Source: Orthonyx spaldingii (lineage: Eukaryota > Chordata > Aves > Passeriformes > Orthonychidae). Taken from it: DNA of 64,000 bases. Positions within the stretch are counted from its first letter, which is position 1, and each line of letters opens with the position of its first letter. The translations under genes and the position numbers were made by a program. Below are positions 39,804 to 53,053 of the stretch, in pieces. Below the pieces are notes generated by a model, which was given only the letters and a program-made list of their open reading frames with translations, had not been told where the DNA came from and did not search any database. The stretch covers positions 4,682,034 through 4,746,033 of the forward strand of contig VZTJ01003574.1 in the NCBI GenBank assembly GCA_013397795.1, read 5' to 3'.

Positions 39804-42800
39804 ATATTATAAAATTAAGTTTTCATCTTTGAAAATAAACTTGCAAGTCAGAAAAACCATACAGAAAAACCAAACTTACTTACCAGAAAAACCAACTTCC
39901 CAGAGTAATAACTTCAAAAATAAAATCTACTATACATTTTATATTTATGTTGATTAGTTCAAAAATGCGTTTTCAAACTAATTTCAATCAAAATAAAACT
40001 CCTAATTGCTTTCTTGCTAGAAAACTTTGAGTTAAAGCTTGGTAAACTCAGTTGCAATAAACAGCATGGGCCCAAAAACACACCTCAGCTGGTACGTTAA
40101 TGGACTTAAATGACTGACAATGTGAAATTTCTATCAAGAAGAATATTTGTTGTTGACATTAAGAACTACCCTCTTGAAGCCTCCGGAATTCATCCCCAAG
40201 GCAGAAATATAAAGGAACCAGATCTAGCTTAGTGATGTTAAAATGCCAAAACTTGGAAATGTAAATCAACACCAAATGTGTTCCTCTTTTCAGCTGCCAT
40301 GCAGCATTCAAGCAATGACCCACAGCTTGTTCTACCAAAAGAACTTGTGCAGTTTTCCTGCCATCTCAACTTCAACACATTGACCAAGAAAAAAAAAGAA
40401 TTCTCATCATGGTGACTGGGGCAACGCAGCTACTTATCCTAACTCTCAAGTGCCAACCATCCTCTGGTCAAATAACTGATAAAGCCCTCTGAGAAATCCA
40501 TCCTTGTCTCTTTCTAGTTGCCTGAAATAGTTCTGTAGTTCCTTCAAAGACATATTTCCCATGAGACCCGAGCTGAAGATCATTTTCCTTCCACTGGCTC
40601 CTGGTAGATCCTAAGCAGCAGCAACTAACTAAACAACTACCTTCTAAAATGATAGAATTCACCCCACCCTCCCACTCACTCAACAAAAAACAAACAAAAA
40701 AAAAAGAAAATACAAACAAAACAAACAAAAGCCCCACAAAAAACACAACACTCTGGCCTAATATAAAACCAATATTGCTAGCAGAAACCACCAGTGTCAA
40801 TTTAAACTGCACACAATAAAATATTTTTAGATATGATACACAGCCAGGTGATGAGGGGTTTGGTATAAATTTGTTGATCCTCAGAACCAGAGGTACAGAA
40901 CATCCTTATATTGTATCCTGTATCACATCCACACTGGTTTTCCTTTCCATTGCCACAGTCTGATAAAAAAAGTAATTTATATTTCTTGCTTAGAGTTACT
41001 CAGCATTCTGTTTGTGTCTCTGATATGGATTTTTAGGTACTTGTTTTGCCTTTTAGAGCTTATTAGCTGTGGTCTTTCCTTTCTCAGCTTGTGTGAACTT
41101 TTGGAAGTTCTCTCAAATCAGAGAACACTTTTATCTTGCTTAGCACTCCAATGCTTACCACCGAACTCTACTGAAAAATAGATCCTCATTCTTTATCCAA
41201 AGGGAGGCTAACTTCTCACTGAACTTCTTTAATAATGCTCAAATGCTGATTGAACATTGTAGCTTTCATAAGCTTGTGAAAATTCTGAAAGCAAAAGGAA
41301 AAGAGAAGCAAAACACCACCAACCAAAGAAGTGTTATTACCTCCACAGCATTTTCAACTTTTTCTCTTATTTTCCCCCAGAAGTATTCTAATCAAAACAG
41401 AGACCTCTATGCAGTAAATGCAAACACACTGATGATATGCTTGGTTTTCTGACTTTAATGGGCTGCTAAGGACAGCTCACAGATCAAAAGCTGAAAACCC
41501 TGACTTGTAAAAATTCTTAGGGTTCCTCCATTTTCATTTACAATTTGTTGCCTTCTACAACCTGAATTATACAGACTGGCTTTCCTGCAAACACCTCAGA
41601 AAAAGGCAAGCACATGAAAATATGCTTTTTCACTGTGTGTACTTCTTAAGGATAAAACTGGAGCCTTCCTTCATGGCTGTGAAAAGCCTGACACAGCAGA
41701 AGCCATCCACCACTGCTTTATGAAAGAGGGGAGAAAGCACCATCATTTCCTGGTCTTTACTGCTTGTACATGGAGCCTTCCTAGCTTCAGGAAGATTTAC
41801 TGGGTGTCTCAACACATCAGGAATTGGAGACACGAAGAAGCAATATCAGCCTCAGGACCTCAACAACTGCCACACAGATCATCATCTACTGCCTGGAGAA
41901 AGAGAGAGAGGCAAGATCCCATCTTCCCACAGAACCAGCTCACAGAGCCATTCTAGTTGAACTAAGAGTGGACAGGTGAGATACAGATGATTCTCTTTTG
42001 AAAGATAAATTTCTTTTATATTGCTATTTTAACTGGACAGGGGGGAAGGAATATTAATACTCTCAAGTAGTAATTTTTCACCCAAGCTGTAGGGGTTGCA
42101 GTAGCCAGGACAAATGAGATCACAAAGGTCATATCCCCCTAAAACCTTTCTGAGAAAATCAGTCACCCAGATTCGTTAAGTCTGGTAGGGACAGACTGAA
42201 GATCCACTACCCATATTTTCCTGTAAGAGTTGACTTTTAAAACCCAAATCAGCTTAGTACCAGAACAAACCCAGATGCTCACCTGCTTGGCACAATAATT
42301 TTGTATTTTAAAGAAATTCCTTTTAATATACATACTGTAAAATTAACCATTATAATAATGAGTTTAATATTCTGCACTGCAAACAAAGCTATATTTTTAT
42401 GGCTCCTTTTAGGATTCAGAAAATTAAGCATGCATTCTCAGCTGGGGGCAGGAGGGCAGGCACAGGACACTTTTCCCCATGCTCTCATCAGCCTTGCAAA
42501 CCCCAGCAAACCCAGTACAGTCTGTTGCATGCCAAAGTCCCTCCTGATACCTGTTCCAACTTCAGCTTGCCTTCTTTTCCACTTTCCTGCTCCATTTGAT
42601 CACCTGCACTCTGCAGAGAGCAACATCACAGGTTCACATTGCCCACATGGCAAAAGTCAGACAACACATTTTGTCTTTTGGCTTTCTATTTTTATAGAAA
42701 TTTGGAGCATAGGATTCTAATATGATGCTAATAAAAAATCTCACTCCATTTAGTTTCCAAATCCTTACTTCTACATTTTACATAACTGTAAAATTATGCA

Positions 42801-45800
42801 AAGAGTTTCCTTGAAATACTCTGTACACAGCACCCCATAAGGCCTGGGTTTTGCTGGTTACACACTCTTACATGCTGAGGGATGATTTAGGCTTTTAGTG
42901 TCCCCTCCTGTGGCCTGAATCACCTCGTCAGCAGGAAGTTTGGGTATTAGCCAAATACTTAATAGCTTTGCACAACTACTTGCCAATATTAACACTGAGC
43001 CAAGAGCTCAAACATTTGTAAAAGTATCAAAAGCTTTAAGGAAACCCCTTCCTTCGAATTAACCTCCCTAAGCAATATATGGTGACAGTTCAGTGCAGAA
43101 ATTATCAACTTGATTCCAAACTGTCTAAAACTGTTTAGTACTATACAGCTCCCCACATATAAACCAAAAGAAGCAAAACAGAAAAAAAAAAGGTGATGTA
43201 GAACATAATGTTCCTATTTTCTCCACCAGGACTGCGTTTTGAGGCACCACAAAAGGAAGGAGATTCACAGCAAACTATTCCATAAACACACATCCTAGCA
43301 AACAATAATGATTTACTTTGATAACATCTTTTAAATACTCCTATCACAACAAAAACATCTCTGTACACAGAAGACCAGGAGCATGTGTGTATTAGAAGCA
43401 GTGACCAAAAGCCAGAAATATTTCTAGTACTTTCTTTCTGTTTACCTAGGTTTTCTCCTGCTTTCATAGTGGCACAATACATCCTCATAGCAGAGAATAT
43501 TCTTTTCTTCCCATGTTTTTTATTATCTGTGCTGATGTAAAAGGAAAAAAAAGGCAGCAAGCTGATACAAACTAGATACAGAGAACCCAGATCTGTTGTA
43601 GAGTATCCTTCCTTTCTTCATTAATCTGAGCAGCCTGGCATGCTTTCTTTTAATAAAGTAAAAAAAAAAAAACACGAACACAATGCTCTTCATTTGGGGT
43701 TAGTACAAGACCAGCATTGTTTTCATTAAAAGGACAAAGTACTCCCTTTTCCTACTTACCAGGCTGACCAAATTACTTATTCTCCCCCACCCTTTTTCAA
43801 TCCTAAAGAGAAAATCCCTTTCTCCCTGCTACTCTACTATTCCTTACAAGTTTCAAAAACAAAGCATACATGACAACTTCAAAAGCAACTTTTTCCTTTA
43901 GGTTCCTTACAGTGTCCTGAATCTGCACTTCTTACGTAAATTTAACTTTTACTACAGTCTGCACAATACAGTTATTTTTACTGGTTAACAGATATCCCCT
44001 CTCTTGTAGCTTGTTGTAAAAATTGCACATATGCAGTTGTAAATGAAGTCAGTTCCAAAGTCTGCTTTAATCTTACAAGCTGGTCATGTCCCTGAACTCC
44101 CACCAATGCTAAATGGAAGAATTGCTATGAAGATTTATCATCTCATAGGAACAGTTCACCAGGCCTGCCTGCCTTTCATTTCTCTTTCACACAGATGAAA
44201 ATATGAAGGCAAACGTAGGATTGGTTTCTCAATATACCTCTAATGGAAATATATGGAAAATAAAGTTGTCAGTCATTCTAATGCTGTCAGGTGCAGTGAC
44301 AGCAATTAATACTTGTCATGGAATCAGAAAACTCCAGAAATTGAAATATTTGCTCAAAACGCTGTATTAAAAACATTGAAAAGCAAGAAGTTCATACACC
44401 GTTATCAGGATTGTCAGTTATATTACTCTCAAATGTACTTAAGTGAGAGTCAACAATACCTTTTTAACTCTTTTATACAAGTTTCATGGGTTTAAAACAA
44501 GGCTAGCGTTCGAGAGGTACATTTCTTTCAATGCATTTTACTCTTTATTACAATGCTTGAGACACTGTAATTGTTTTAAAACATCATAACAGTTAGAAAT
44601 GGGCCTGAAAAAATATAATATTTAAACTTCACCAACTGACACCTCCATTATTTTCTAACTTTTAGGTTGGTCTCTTGGTTTCTCAAACTCCAATTCTTAA
44701 CATTTTATCTCTAACACTTCCATTAAAAGAATCCTTTCCTGCAGTCCTGCATGTGACACATCTTCCTGGGGTTTCTAAGATACTTAAAGGAGGTGAGAAG
44801 TTTCAAATTTGTTTCATTTTATTTTTCTGATGTTGTGGAAAATATTAAAGACCTGCAAATGGAACATTAAAAAAAAGGCTTCTATAGTCAAGCAATGGCA
44901 GAATCATCACTCCCAATTTTAATTGTTAAGCCAGAGAACACACTGTATCTTTATAAAAAGCTATAGGGCAGCCGATCTGCCAAATGCGGGCAAACACAAC
45001 CACGTACAGTCTGTACAAGTCACCCTCCAGTGCTGAGCATTTCTCGCTATCCAGTCCCTCGGCAGAAGCAGGGATGCTTAGCATCAGCCTTTGTTTAAAG
45101 CGTTCAGCACAGCACTAGCGGTGGTGGGAAGCGTTTCAGAGGTGCAGGTTAAACACCTCAGCTTTAACCGCCTGGAGCTCCCAGTCCCACGCTCACTGTG
45201 TCATTGTTTTGCTGCCCATCTGCTCTCTGCAACTCCTAACATTGGGATCCTATTTTATTATTGGTGGGTGGGAGGGTGGAGGGTGTGAATCACAAGCAAC
45301 AAGGGATAGAAACACAAATACCAAAACACTGCTTGTACCTCGTCAGTTTTTTAGTTCTCAACTTCCCTGCACCATAATGACCTTCTCAGGATACACAGAT
45401 ATTTCTAAAGACCTGGCAAGCTTTTGATTTTCCAGAGAAATATTTCCTAACACTTCAATCCTTGCAGGTATGCAGGTGTCTCGCGTGCTAAATTCTGAAT
45501 CCTAGTCTGTATTCATCATGCCTTCCATCCTGCAATTGTTAATCACTTGGCTTCTACTTCCTTCTCAGTAAGAATTCTCATTTATCAATGCAAGCCTGCA
45601 TTTACAAACCCCAGTATTTTGTGGAAGATTGTTCTAAGGCACATGGTAAACCAGGCAAACAGTACTTTTCATCTAATGACTGTTAAAGAGCAACAACAAT
45701 CATATGTCTTGAATTTTTACCAATATAGTCTCCTTTAGGAAATAATATTAAAATGTAAAAGTATACAACATTCTTCAGAATTACTTGAAAGTTACGCCTA

Positions 45801-48800
45801 ATTATTAGTACAGTTATGCTTTGCTTTTGTCAACATTTACCTAAATAGTTTACAGAAACACAGTTATAGACTGAATTATCTTTGTGAAGGCAGAGCTTAA
45901 AAATAAGTACAAGTCAAGAAAACCTAAATGTTTTCCAGGAAAAAACTGAAAGGCCAGACTTGCTCTATCATCCCTATGTTGTCAGCATTTATACCAATTC
46001 TTTGAAATATAAGGCTGTTCAGCTGGTAGCATATATATATAATGCATATTGAAGACTACATTTGTTTTCATAAAAGAACCTAAGAACTGAAAACAACGTA
46101 AAAGGAAATTGACTGAGTTTGTAGTTAGACACATAAAACTGTCTATTTTCACGCTAAGTATGCTTAAGAACATTCAGGCACTTACACAATGTCATACATT
46201 TAATTTTAAGATGCATTTATAACTCTTAACATTTTAGAAACCAACAGAGATGCTCCCACACAATGGAGTATTTTCAATTGAATTCACTAAGGCTACTCTC
46301 ATGAATGTTATTAAACAGAGGTTTACACATTTGCAAGATAAAGCTGTATTTCCTTTTTGCTACAAAGCTTCCATTCTCATAAAAAAAACCAAACAAAATA
46401 GTCATAAGATCAGCTATTAAGACTACCTGTATAGCCTCCAGTAATTTATTAGAATACTTAAATATTGGGATATTTAGCAAGCCTAAATATCTACTCTGCA
46501 TCTTACATTTGACTCAAGAATAGTAATAAGCCTACTCAAATTGCAAAACAAGAAGCATATTTGTGCCTTCAGCATGTTTTGAAGTCATCACAATCCAAAA
46601 TACCTGCAGAACATCTCTCCTCTGTTCTCTTTGCTCAGATGCAGGAGTATGCACATGTTTCAGTATCATGCCAAAGAAAACCTGGCTGTGCTTCAGCCAC
46701 ATCAGATCAAAGCTGTCCAAGGAACTTACAGGCTCTGTAAGTGATGCAAGTGATTTAGCAGATTAGCTTTCAATTCATCATAGAATGAGCATCCTGGAGC
46801 CATTAGAAGACATTGCACTTCAGGAATTACCTTGTTATTTATTTATTTATTCACCAAAAGAGTTGAAGAGTTCCCCAAGCACTTGGTGGCTGGCTCTTAA
46901 TTTCATAGCACAGCCCAATCTGCCCCCTTTGGGCTCACTCTCAGCTAAGCACAACTACACCAGCTCACAAGTGCAATTTGCAAGTCCTCACAGGCATCTG
47001 ACTTCACATTTGATGCTGATGACAGATGTTATTGTAACTGTTTCCTTCAGGAAAAACAAATGGCTTGAGCAGATTTCAAATGAGGTCTATAAATGAAAGC
47101 CAAGGTACATCACGACTGCCAATACTCAGCCATCAAAAATAAACTTGCTTTACACAGCAAACTGTCTTCCAGAGGAGCCCCTGAGAGTGCCCATTTCTTC
47201 ACTACTATTGGACATAGGTCAACAAAAAGAACTGTGCTTTATTTACCAGATCATATTTGTCCACTAATCTGAATTGTTCAAAGAACATAAGTGGTAAGAA
47301 CTGTATTTCAGCAACATATTTTGAGGGAAAGAACGCACTACAGAAAACTGTTTAAGTCAAAATCCCCGCCACCACAGAAATAACAGACCTGTGCTGTTTT
47401 ATAAAGTAATTAAATAATTCAGACACTGCATGTGCCAAGAGATAATGAAATATATATCTTAGCAGATTACCAGTAAATTAATTTTACTGCCCACAAAACA
47501 TGTTTAGATAACAACACTGAAAACTGAAGGAGCATCAGCAAAATTTCCAACAGGACTCATATTTGACAAAGAAAAATCAGTTCCTGAGAACTCAAGTTCT
47601 AGGGTCTCCAAACCTTGCAGTGAAACAATCCAAACACATACCAAATATGTAACCACAAGTACAGACACAGTGAATGTCGATCAGGAATTGGAATGAAGCG
47701 ACCAAGATGTGTTCTGTAAACCTCTCAGTGTATGGAGAGGATGATGCCCCATTAGTCAGCATTCTGAGTGATCTGAGCTATTCACTTGGAGGGAAACTGC
47801 CCCACACATTACCAGTGCTCTGTGCAAAACGCACTTTTGGGCTAAATTCAGAGATGGCAGACTTTTGTTACACTTCTTTCACTTCCTTCAAAATAAATTG
47901 CAGGTTATATCCAGCTAAGCAATCATTATAGACAGTGCTTTCTTTAGTGACTTCCCATCCCAACTCCACAGTACTTCCAGAAGCTACAGCACGTCATTTC
48001 CACACATACCTATACAATATATATTTATATATACACCACTTTCATCAATCCTTTTACTCTGTTCAATGTCCCGTGACACTTCTCACAGTTTGAGACAGAC
48101 TTTAGAGTTAAATCACTTTGAAAATATCTCTCAATTTTCAATTTCTGTAGGATTAAGCTGCTAGATTCTATATCTGCATTGCAACTTCAGTTAGAGGGAT
48201 AGGATAACGAGCACGACAAGCAGTAGGAAGCATAAAAAAAAAAATCAAACAGTATTTGCTGAAAGTGGGGTATTTTAATCAAACAAAAAGTACATTGGTC
48301 ATTAAGGAAGCCATATGTCAACTAGTCAAACATTTCCAGTGAATGACAGTCTGCAAGATTGTCTTAGAATGAGTTTTTAAGATAATCTAGCAAGCAAGTA
48401 TCCCTCCCTTCAAAAACCTAATCTTTAAACTTCACAAAAAAGCTCTGGCTTTGCTAAACAGCCAAAATGTCAAAGACTTCCACACAGCCCATCACAACTT
48501 GAAACTCTGACATACACCTCAAATTCTTAGACACATTCCTTGTTTTCCTAAAAACACAGAAATTCCAACACTACACATTTCCCTCATTGTTCTCATTTTA
48601 AAGTAAAGAGGCTATAGTGACACATTACTTGGCCAACATGTAACCCACCCATTGCAAAGTCTACATTTCTAATACCACGAAGGAATTCCAGGTTTCTGTG
48701 AACAGAAATGGTGTAACAGTAAGGGAGCCTTATCCAGAGAAGTGCTGAAACATCTTTGCTCCTCCTCTCTCCTCTGGCAGAGCTCAGCACCTGACGGACT

Positions 48801-50502
48801 GGCTCTGAAGGGAGATGTGGTTGCTGTTCCTAATTGTTGCCATTACTCCAAAACAAAACCTGGCTACTTAAGATATTCCAAAGCTGGGAATCCATAAGCC
48901 ACTACCACTAAATAAATCATTAAACTCCCTGAGATGAACAGCCAAGAAAGCAACAACAAGATTTAAATACCACAATACTAATTCATCAAACATACATTTT
49001 CTTATACAAACATTGGATATCCATGCTTATAAAATTCCTTGGACATCCACAAGTAGTCAACTGCTGTTTTCCAAGGAAACAGGTTGGGTTGTTTTGTTTT
49101 TTTTTCCACATCTTCCATATAACCAATAACAAACCAACATAAATCCATCTCACTTGATTTCAAAAAGATTGTAAAAGATTGTTTCTTTTTATAAAAAAAA
49201 TTATTTACATCTTTTAAAGATGACTAATTAAAAACAAAATAGTCCAGAAAAATATTTAACTGGTGTTTCTGCTGATATGCCTCTGTATTTTCTTAATGTG
49301 AAAGTACCACTCAGAAGAAGCAGCACTACACAGCTCATTTTCTGAATTTAGTTTCTGAGTTCTCCCTTGACCAATTATGACCCTCAAAAAGAAATTATAA
49401 AGTCATTTTACTTTCAAATAGCTCTTAGCCTTCTGCCAGGACTTAGTAAAAAATATAAGCTAGTGTTAGTGTTGCAAAATATAAATAACTTGAGACAAGC
49501 TCAGCCTGGCTAAGTATATACAAGATCATTCAATAACTAAGACTTAAATCACAAATATTTTTAATGCAACCCTAAAGCAAACAAATATATCACACATAAG
49601 AAGGGTCACATTACAAAAATTAAAAAAAAAAATCAGTATCTCAGTAATATTTCCTAGGTGAACCTAAGATTCTCCATACATCTATTCCGGGCATTAAAAA
49701 CTAAATTAAATAGATGATAACAAATGCCTCATAGTGGATAAAAATATAATAAATACCCTAAGAGATACAGGTGGGAGAACATATGTTGTCTTTGGAAGCA
49801 ATACACAGGCTGGTTGCCTCACCCTCTTTGAGGGGTGAACAACCCACTCTTTTTTCTTAGTCATCCTTCAAAGGTCAGTAAAAACCATCTTTCTAAAGCA
49901 AAAGAAAAAAATATCACCTTGAGCATGCTTATACAAAAACACACATGCTGAAGAGATAATTCTCTACTTATCACGTGTATTTGACATTCTAAAATGGTTG
50001 AATGGGTTCTTTTGGTATTTAGCTGCTAAGAATAGAGCCCACACCTCTCCACAGCCTTCCGAGCAGGCAAGGAATAGCAGGAGGGATGGTACAGACAGTG
50101 GATCTCACACTACCATCCACCAGAGTTTGACTACCAGCAGATGAGAGGAGTTGAAGAACCACCCACAGGACAAGGTGTGGTGAGATGGGTCTCCTCCAAA
50201 TGCTGTCAAACCACAAGAGAGAGGACAATGAGTGTAATAAGGCACCCAAACACTAAACAAGAAATTTCTCAGTTCTTAACTGGAACATCTACCCAACCCT
50301 GGGTGTGTTCATTTAACACTGCACGGGGTTTCTCCATAGTTCAAACACGTAGTTTCAACCTGAGCTGGACAGCCATAAACCCCAGGGACTGCCCTTATCT
50401 CAACAAGCCTTTGGAAGAAGAAATTATGCTCCCTTCACTCTCTGAACAGAAAGCCTCTCCTTCCTCCCAGATTCCTCTAGAAAAGTGAAAATGCTAACTC
50501 AC
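39782..50502 (-). other. ERC2: ERC2 first intron (as far as the nearer candidate first exon)
   Basis: This AT-rich sequence lies between the acceptor at 39782 and the donor at 50503 (the intron would run to 52457 if the farther first exon is used). I see no conserved reading frame or recognisable transposon. It holds low-complexity AT patches (46030-46045, 48010-48035), a small imperfect hairpin (49820-49839) and a slightly GC-richer, CpG-bearing stretch at about 45060-45230. Reading frames here are short, with intron-like composition. Confidence 0.7.
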
Positions 50503-50505
50503 CTT
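50497..50505 (-). other. ERC2: Candidate splice donor of ERC2 exon 1b
   Basis: The minus strand reads AAG|GTGAGT, a perfect consensus, with the exon ending at 50503, downstream of CpG island 1. An ATG at 50520-50518 opens a frame MAFRGIK into the donor. Joined to the exon 2 acceptor, that frame stays open about 35 more codons, is out of frame with ERC2 and stops before its ATG, so it would act as a uORF. Confidence 0.45.
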
Positions 50506-50754
50506 GATGCCTCTGAAAGCCATTTACACAGAGCTTTCAAACAAAAACAACAGCAGTGAAAAGATTTCTTTTAAGGCATCTGAGGAGATGTGGAGTTACT
50601 TTCACACGGCCACCCACAGAGCCAAGGCTTGGGCTGTAAGTTTCTTGCATCAAGAAACTAACAAAGCTTTTCCCACCGAAACATATTCCTTACGGGAACT
50701 GGATTTACCATTACACACTGTGCATGTGCAGAGGCAGACCCTAAAAAGAAAGGG

Positions 50755-51700
50755 CCCCTTTCCTCCTCCTCTTCGGGGAAAGGAAGAAAGGGGAATGCAC
50801 TGCTCCAGCAGACGCGACCGTGAGGGGATTGCGGCTGAGGGAGCTTCGCCTGCTTTGCTGCCGGTGGGGTTTTATGGCCGGTGGGGTTTTGTGGCTGGTG
50901 TTTCCTTCACCTGCGCTGTGGGAGCGTTCGCCATCCCCCACCTTTCCCTGGGGAGTGTCCAAGGAAATGCCCCCGTGGGCAGAGGGATCGCTTTGGGGTC
51001 CCTGCGGGGACGCAGCCGTGTCACACACAGCGGTGACACGGCCGCCCGCGGGCACCGGGGCCGGGTTCCTGAGCGCTCGCTCCGAGCGGGGAGGTTGGAA
51101 TGACAGCCCCCGCTGCCCCCGGGGCTGGGAAAGGGCCGCAGCAGGGCTCTCCCCGCGCCCCCAGTCCAGGCTGTGGAGCTCTGCGATTCCCGGGGGAGGC
51201 AGGGAAGGAGGGAGGAGGGCAGCAGCGCATCTCCAGCATCTCCCCTCAGGGCAGGGCTGGGGCAGGCACGGCGGATCTGCTCCGTCCTCGGCTCGGCCAA
51301 GGCGAAACCCAGCGCCAGGCGAGAAGCGGCTCGATGGAGGGGAACCTCCCTCCCTTGCCCGCCCTCCGAGGAGGGGGAGCGGAGCGGGGCCTGCGCCCGG
51401 CGCGGCTGCCGGGAAGGGGCCGCGTCCGAGGCGGCCGCCCTGGGCACGCACGTGGGGCTGGGGGCGCGGGGATGGAAATAAAAACAAATCGCGGACGGAC
51501 AAACAGCCGAGTGAAACCACTGATTTAGAGAGCCGAGCAGAAAACTAACCCTGACAAGTAGGGTTTGCCCTCCCCCGGGCTGCACTTATTGGCCGCGCTG
51601 GTGTGCAGCGAGCTTGTGTCTGCCAATGCAAGTGGTCGGCCGGCGTGCCCATCACCGGGGAAAGAGCAATTCGCCGCTAAGGGAGTAGATTCCCATCCAT
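50755..51700. promoter_or_regulatory. ERC2: CpG island 1, possible alternative ERC2 promoter
   Basis: This stretch of about 950 bp is GC-rich, with densest CpG at about 51000-51480. It contains a CACGTG E-box (51449-51454), Sp1-like G/C runs and a quadruplex motif. A perfect minus-strand donor AAG|GTGAGT ends at 50503, about 250 nt downstream, so a second first exon could start here. Long reading frames on both strands in this block are a by-product of the base composition. It could also be an intronic or bidirectional promoter. Confidence 0.65.
51192..51219 (+). other. G-quadruplex motif in CpG island 1
   Basis: Four runs of at least three G are separated by loops of about 5, 5 and 4 bases, meeting the usual G3+N1-7 rule. 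It sits on the plus strand, the template strand for ERC2. Confidence 0.6.
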
Positions 51701-52451
51701 CCATCACAAGGCTTAGCAGGTAGCCGCCTAGAAATCAATCACACACTAATAAAAAAAAAAAAATCTCCTTCTCCATCAAATTACTACTACAGTGCTCCCA
51801 GAAAAATATGTATGTATCCTTGGTGAGCATAGGCGTGGATTTTATCACATGCACCACATCCATCACTTGTCCAGCCTAAAATGATCTCTCCTTAAAAAAA
51901 AAAAATTAAACCACAGCATCATAAATGAGGGACCCCAGTAAGTATTCATTAATTATATAACTGCAAAATAATAGCCTGTTAGCTTCTGTTTCCATTTGCC
52001 AGCCATTAGAAGGGAACAGAAATCTCTCACCTTTTTCCTGACACGGTTTTTAAAATACCAAACATTATCCATTATTTAGGCATAAAGCTAGGAATCTCCA
52101 AAACTCATCAATTCTATTCTAGAAAACTTTAACAACAACAATATTTTTAAACACTAGACACAAAAGAAAAAAAGAAAGAAAAAATATGAGAGTCCTATGG
52201 CTGCTTTTAATAGAAATTGCAAGAGAGGTTTCTGGTTGATGATTCTGTAGGGAGAGGCACTCTGTTACCAGAATAAGATGTGCACTTGGTCCCATTTATT
52301 ACAATGTATTTCCAAAGCAATATTAAAAGCCTGTTCTGCAAATTCATCACCAGATTCGGCTACCAGATAGTTGTAAAAAGCAATATACAGCAATTTCCTT
52401 AATCATAACCCATTTACAGTCATGTATCCCAGCCATAGTCTCGCTTAAGCT

Positions 52452-52460
52452 TCTCACCTT
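52452..52460 (-). other. ERC2: Candidate splice donor of ERC2 exon 1a
   Basis: The minus strand reads AAG|GTGAGA with the exon ending at 52458. It is immediately downstream of CpG island 2 in the direction of ERC2 transcription. This is the better position for a canonical untranslated exon 1. It needs transcript support. Confidence 0.5.
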
Positions 52461-52507
52461 TCAAATCATTGCATCTGCCTTTCGTCCTCACATGGATTTC
52501 ACAACAT
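52461..52507 (-). promoter_or_regulatory. Cluster of four minimal uORFs in candidate exon 1a
   Basis: In the 50 nt before the donor at 52458 the minus strand has four ATGs, each followed by an in-frame TGA within two codons: ATG TTG TGA (52507-52499), ATG TGA (52493-52488), ATG CAA TGA (52474-52466) and ATG ATT TGA (52469-52461). The second is a bare start-stop. Relevance depends on this exon being real. Confidence 0.45.
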
Positions 52508-52705
52508 CACGTTTAGCTGACATCCCGTTTGCGCGGAGGAAGGAGGCAGCAGGGAGAGCCGGAGCCGCGGAATACCTGCGAGGGGCGAGGAGAAGGAACC
52601 TGCTGCAGCCGGGGGCGGCTCGCGTGCCCCTGTCCCTCGCCTTTCCGTCCCTCAGCGAGTCCCCCTCAGTCAGCTGCGAGCCCGGCTGTCTGGGTTGGCA
52701 GTCCC

Positions 52706-52728
52706 TGACTCAACATTCCCAGCATTCC
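52706..52728 (+). promoter_or_regulatory. AP-1 site with paired TEAD-type motifs
   Basis: A consensus TGACTCA (52706-52712) is followed by CATTCC at 52714-52719 and again at 52723-52728, the MCAT core bound by TEAD factors. AP-1 plus TEAD pairing is a known enhancer arrangement. It lies inside CpG island 2. Motif match only. Confidence 0.4.
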
Positions 52729-52770
52729 CGAGGAGCCGGGGCTCCAGCGGCGCGGCTCGGAGCCGCCGGG

Positions 52771-52795
52771 GGCGGCAGCAGCGGCAGCAGCAGCA
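52771..52795. repeat. Short GCN/CTG trinucleotide repeat in CpG island 2
   Basis: Eight GGC/AGC triplets in a row read as CTG/CCG triplets on the minus strand. If exon 1a extends this far, the repeat would be in the ERC2 leader. Confidence 0.8.
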
Positions 52796-53053
52796 CACGC
52801 ACCGCAGCCCGTGATTGCTGCGAGCGCTGCTCCCCGGCCATTCACCGCCGCTTCCACTCCCCACCCCGCCAGCGGCTGCCAGCGTGTTACTCGTGGTCAA
52901 ACAGCCTAAAAATACACCTGTGCCTGCGTAAAACTGCGGAGGCTAAACTGCTTTCTCGCCCCTGTTCACCGAAGGCCAGGGATGGTCAAAGGCAGGTGCT
53001 TCAGAACATGATGTCTAAAAAACCAGTACTGTATGCATACATTTACGTAAACA

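Larger units (their letters stand above)
52495..52990. promoter_or_regulatory. ERC2: CpG island 2, likely ERC2 promoter / first exon
   Basis: An abrupt rise in GC and CpG density stands out against AT-rich flanks. It holds two GC boxes (GGGGGCGG at 52611-52618 and 52768-52775), a perfect GCGGCT/AGCCGC stem with a three-base loop (52752-52766) and a GCN repeat. A strong donor (AAG|GTGAGA, exon end 52458) lies 40 nt downstream on the minus strand, so this island fits a first exon of ERC2. No TATA box is convincing. Transcription start is not determinable by eye. Confidence 0.7.

Noticed and set aside
46770..46795. ATCATAGAATGAGC resembling the CR1 terminal repeat
   Set aside because: Only one partial octamer match, with no CR1 body next to it.
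50741..51585. Overlapping open frames of 102-259 codons on both strands in CpG island 1
   Set aside because: All frames are open at once because stop codons are rare at this GC content. The translations are low-complexity Pro/Gly/Ala/Arg with no family resemblance.
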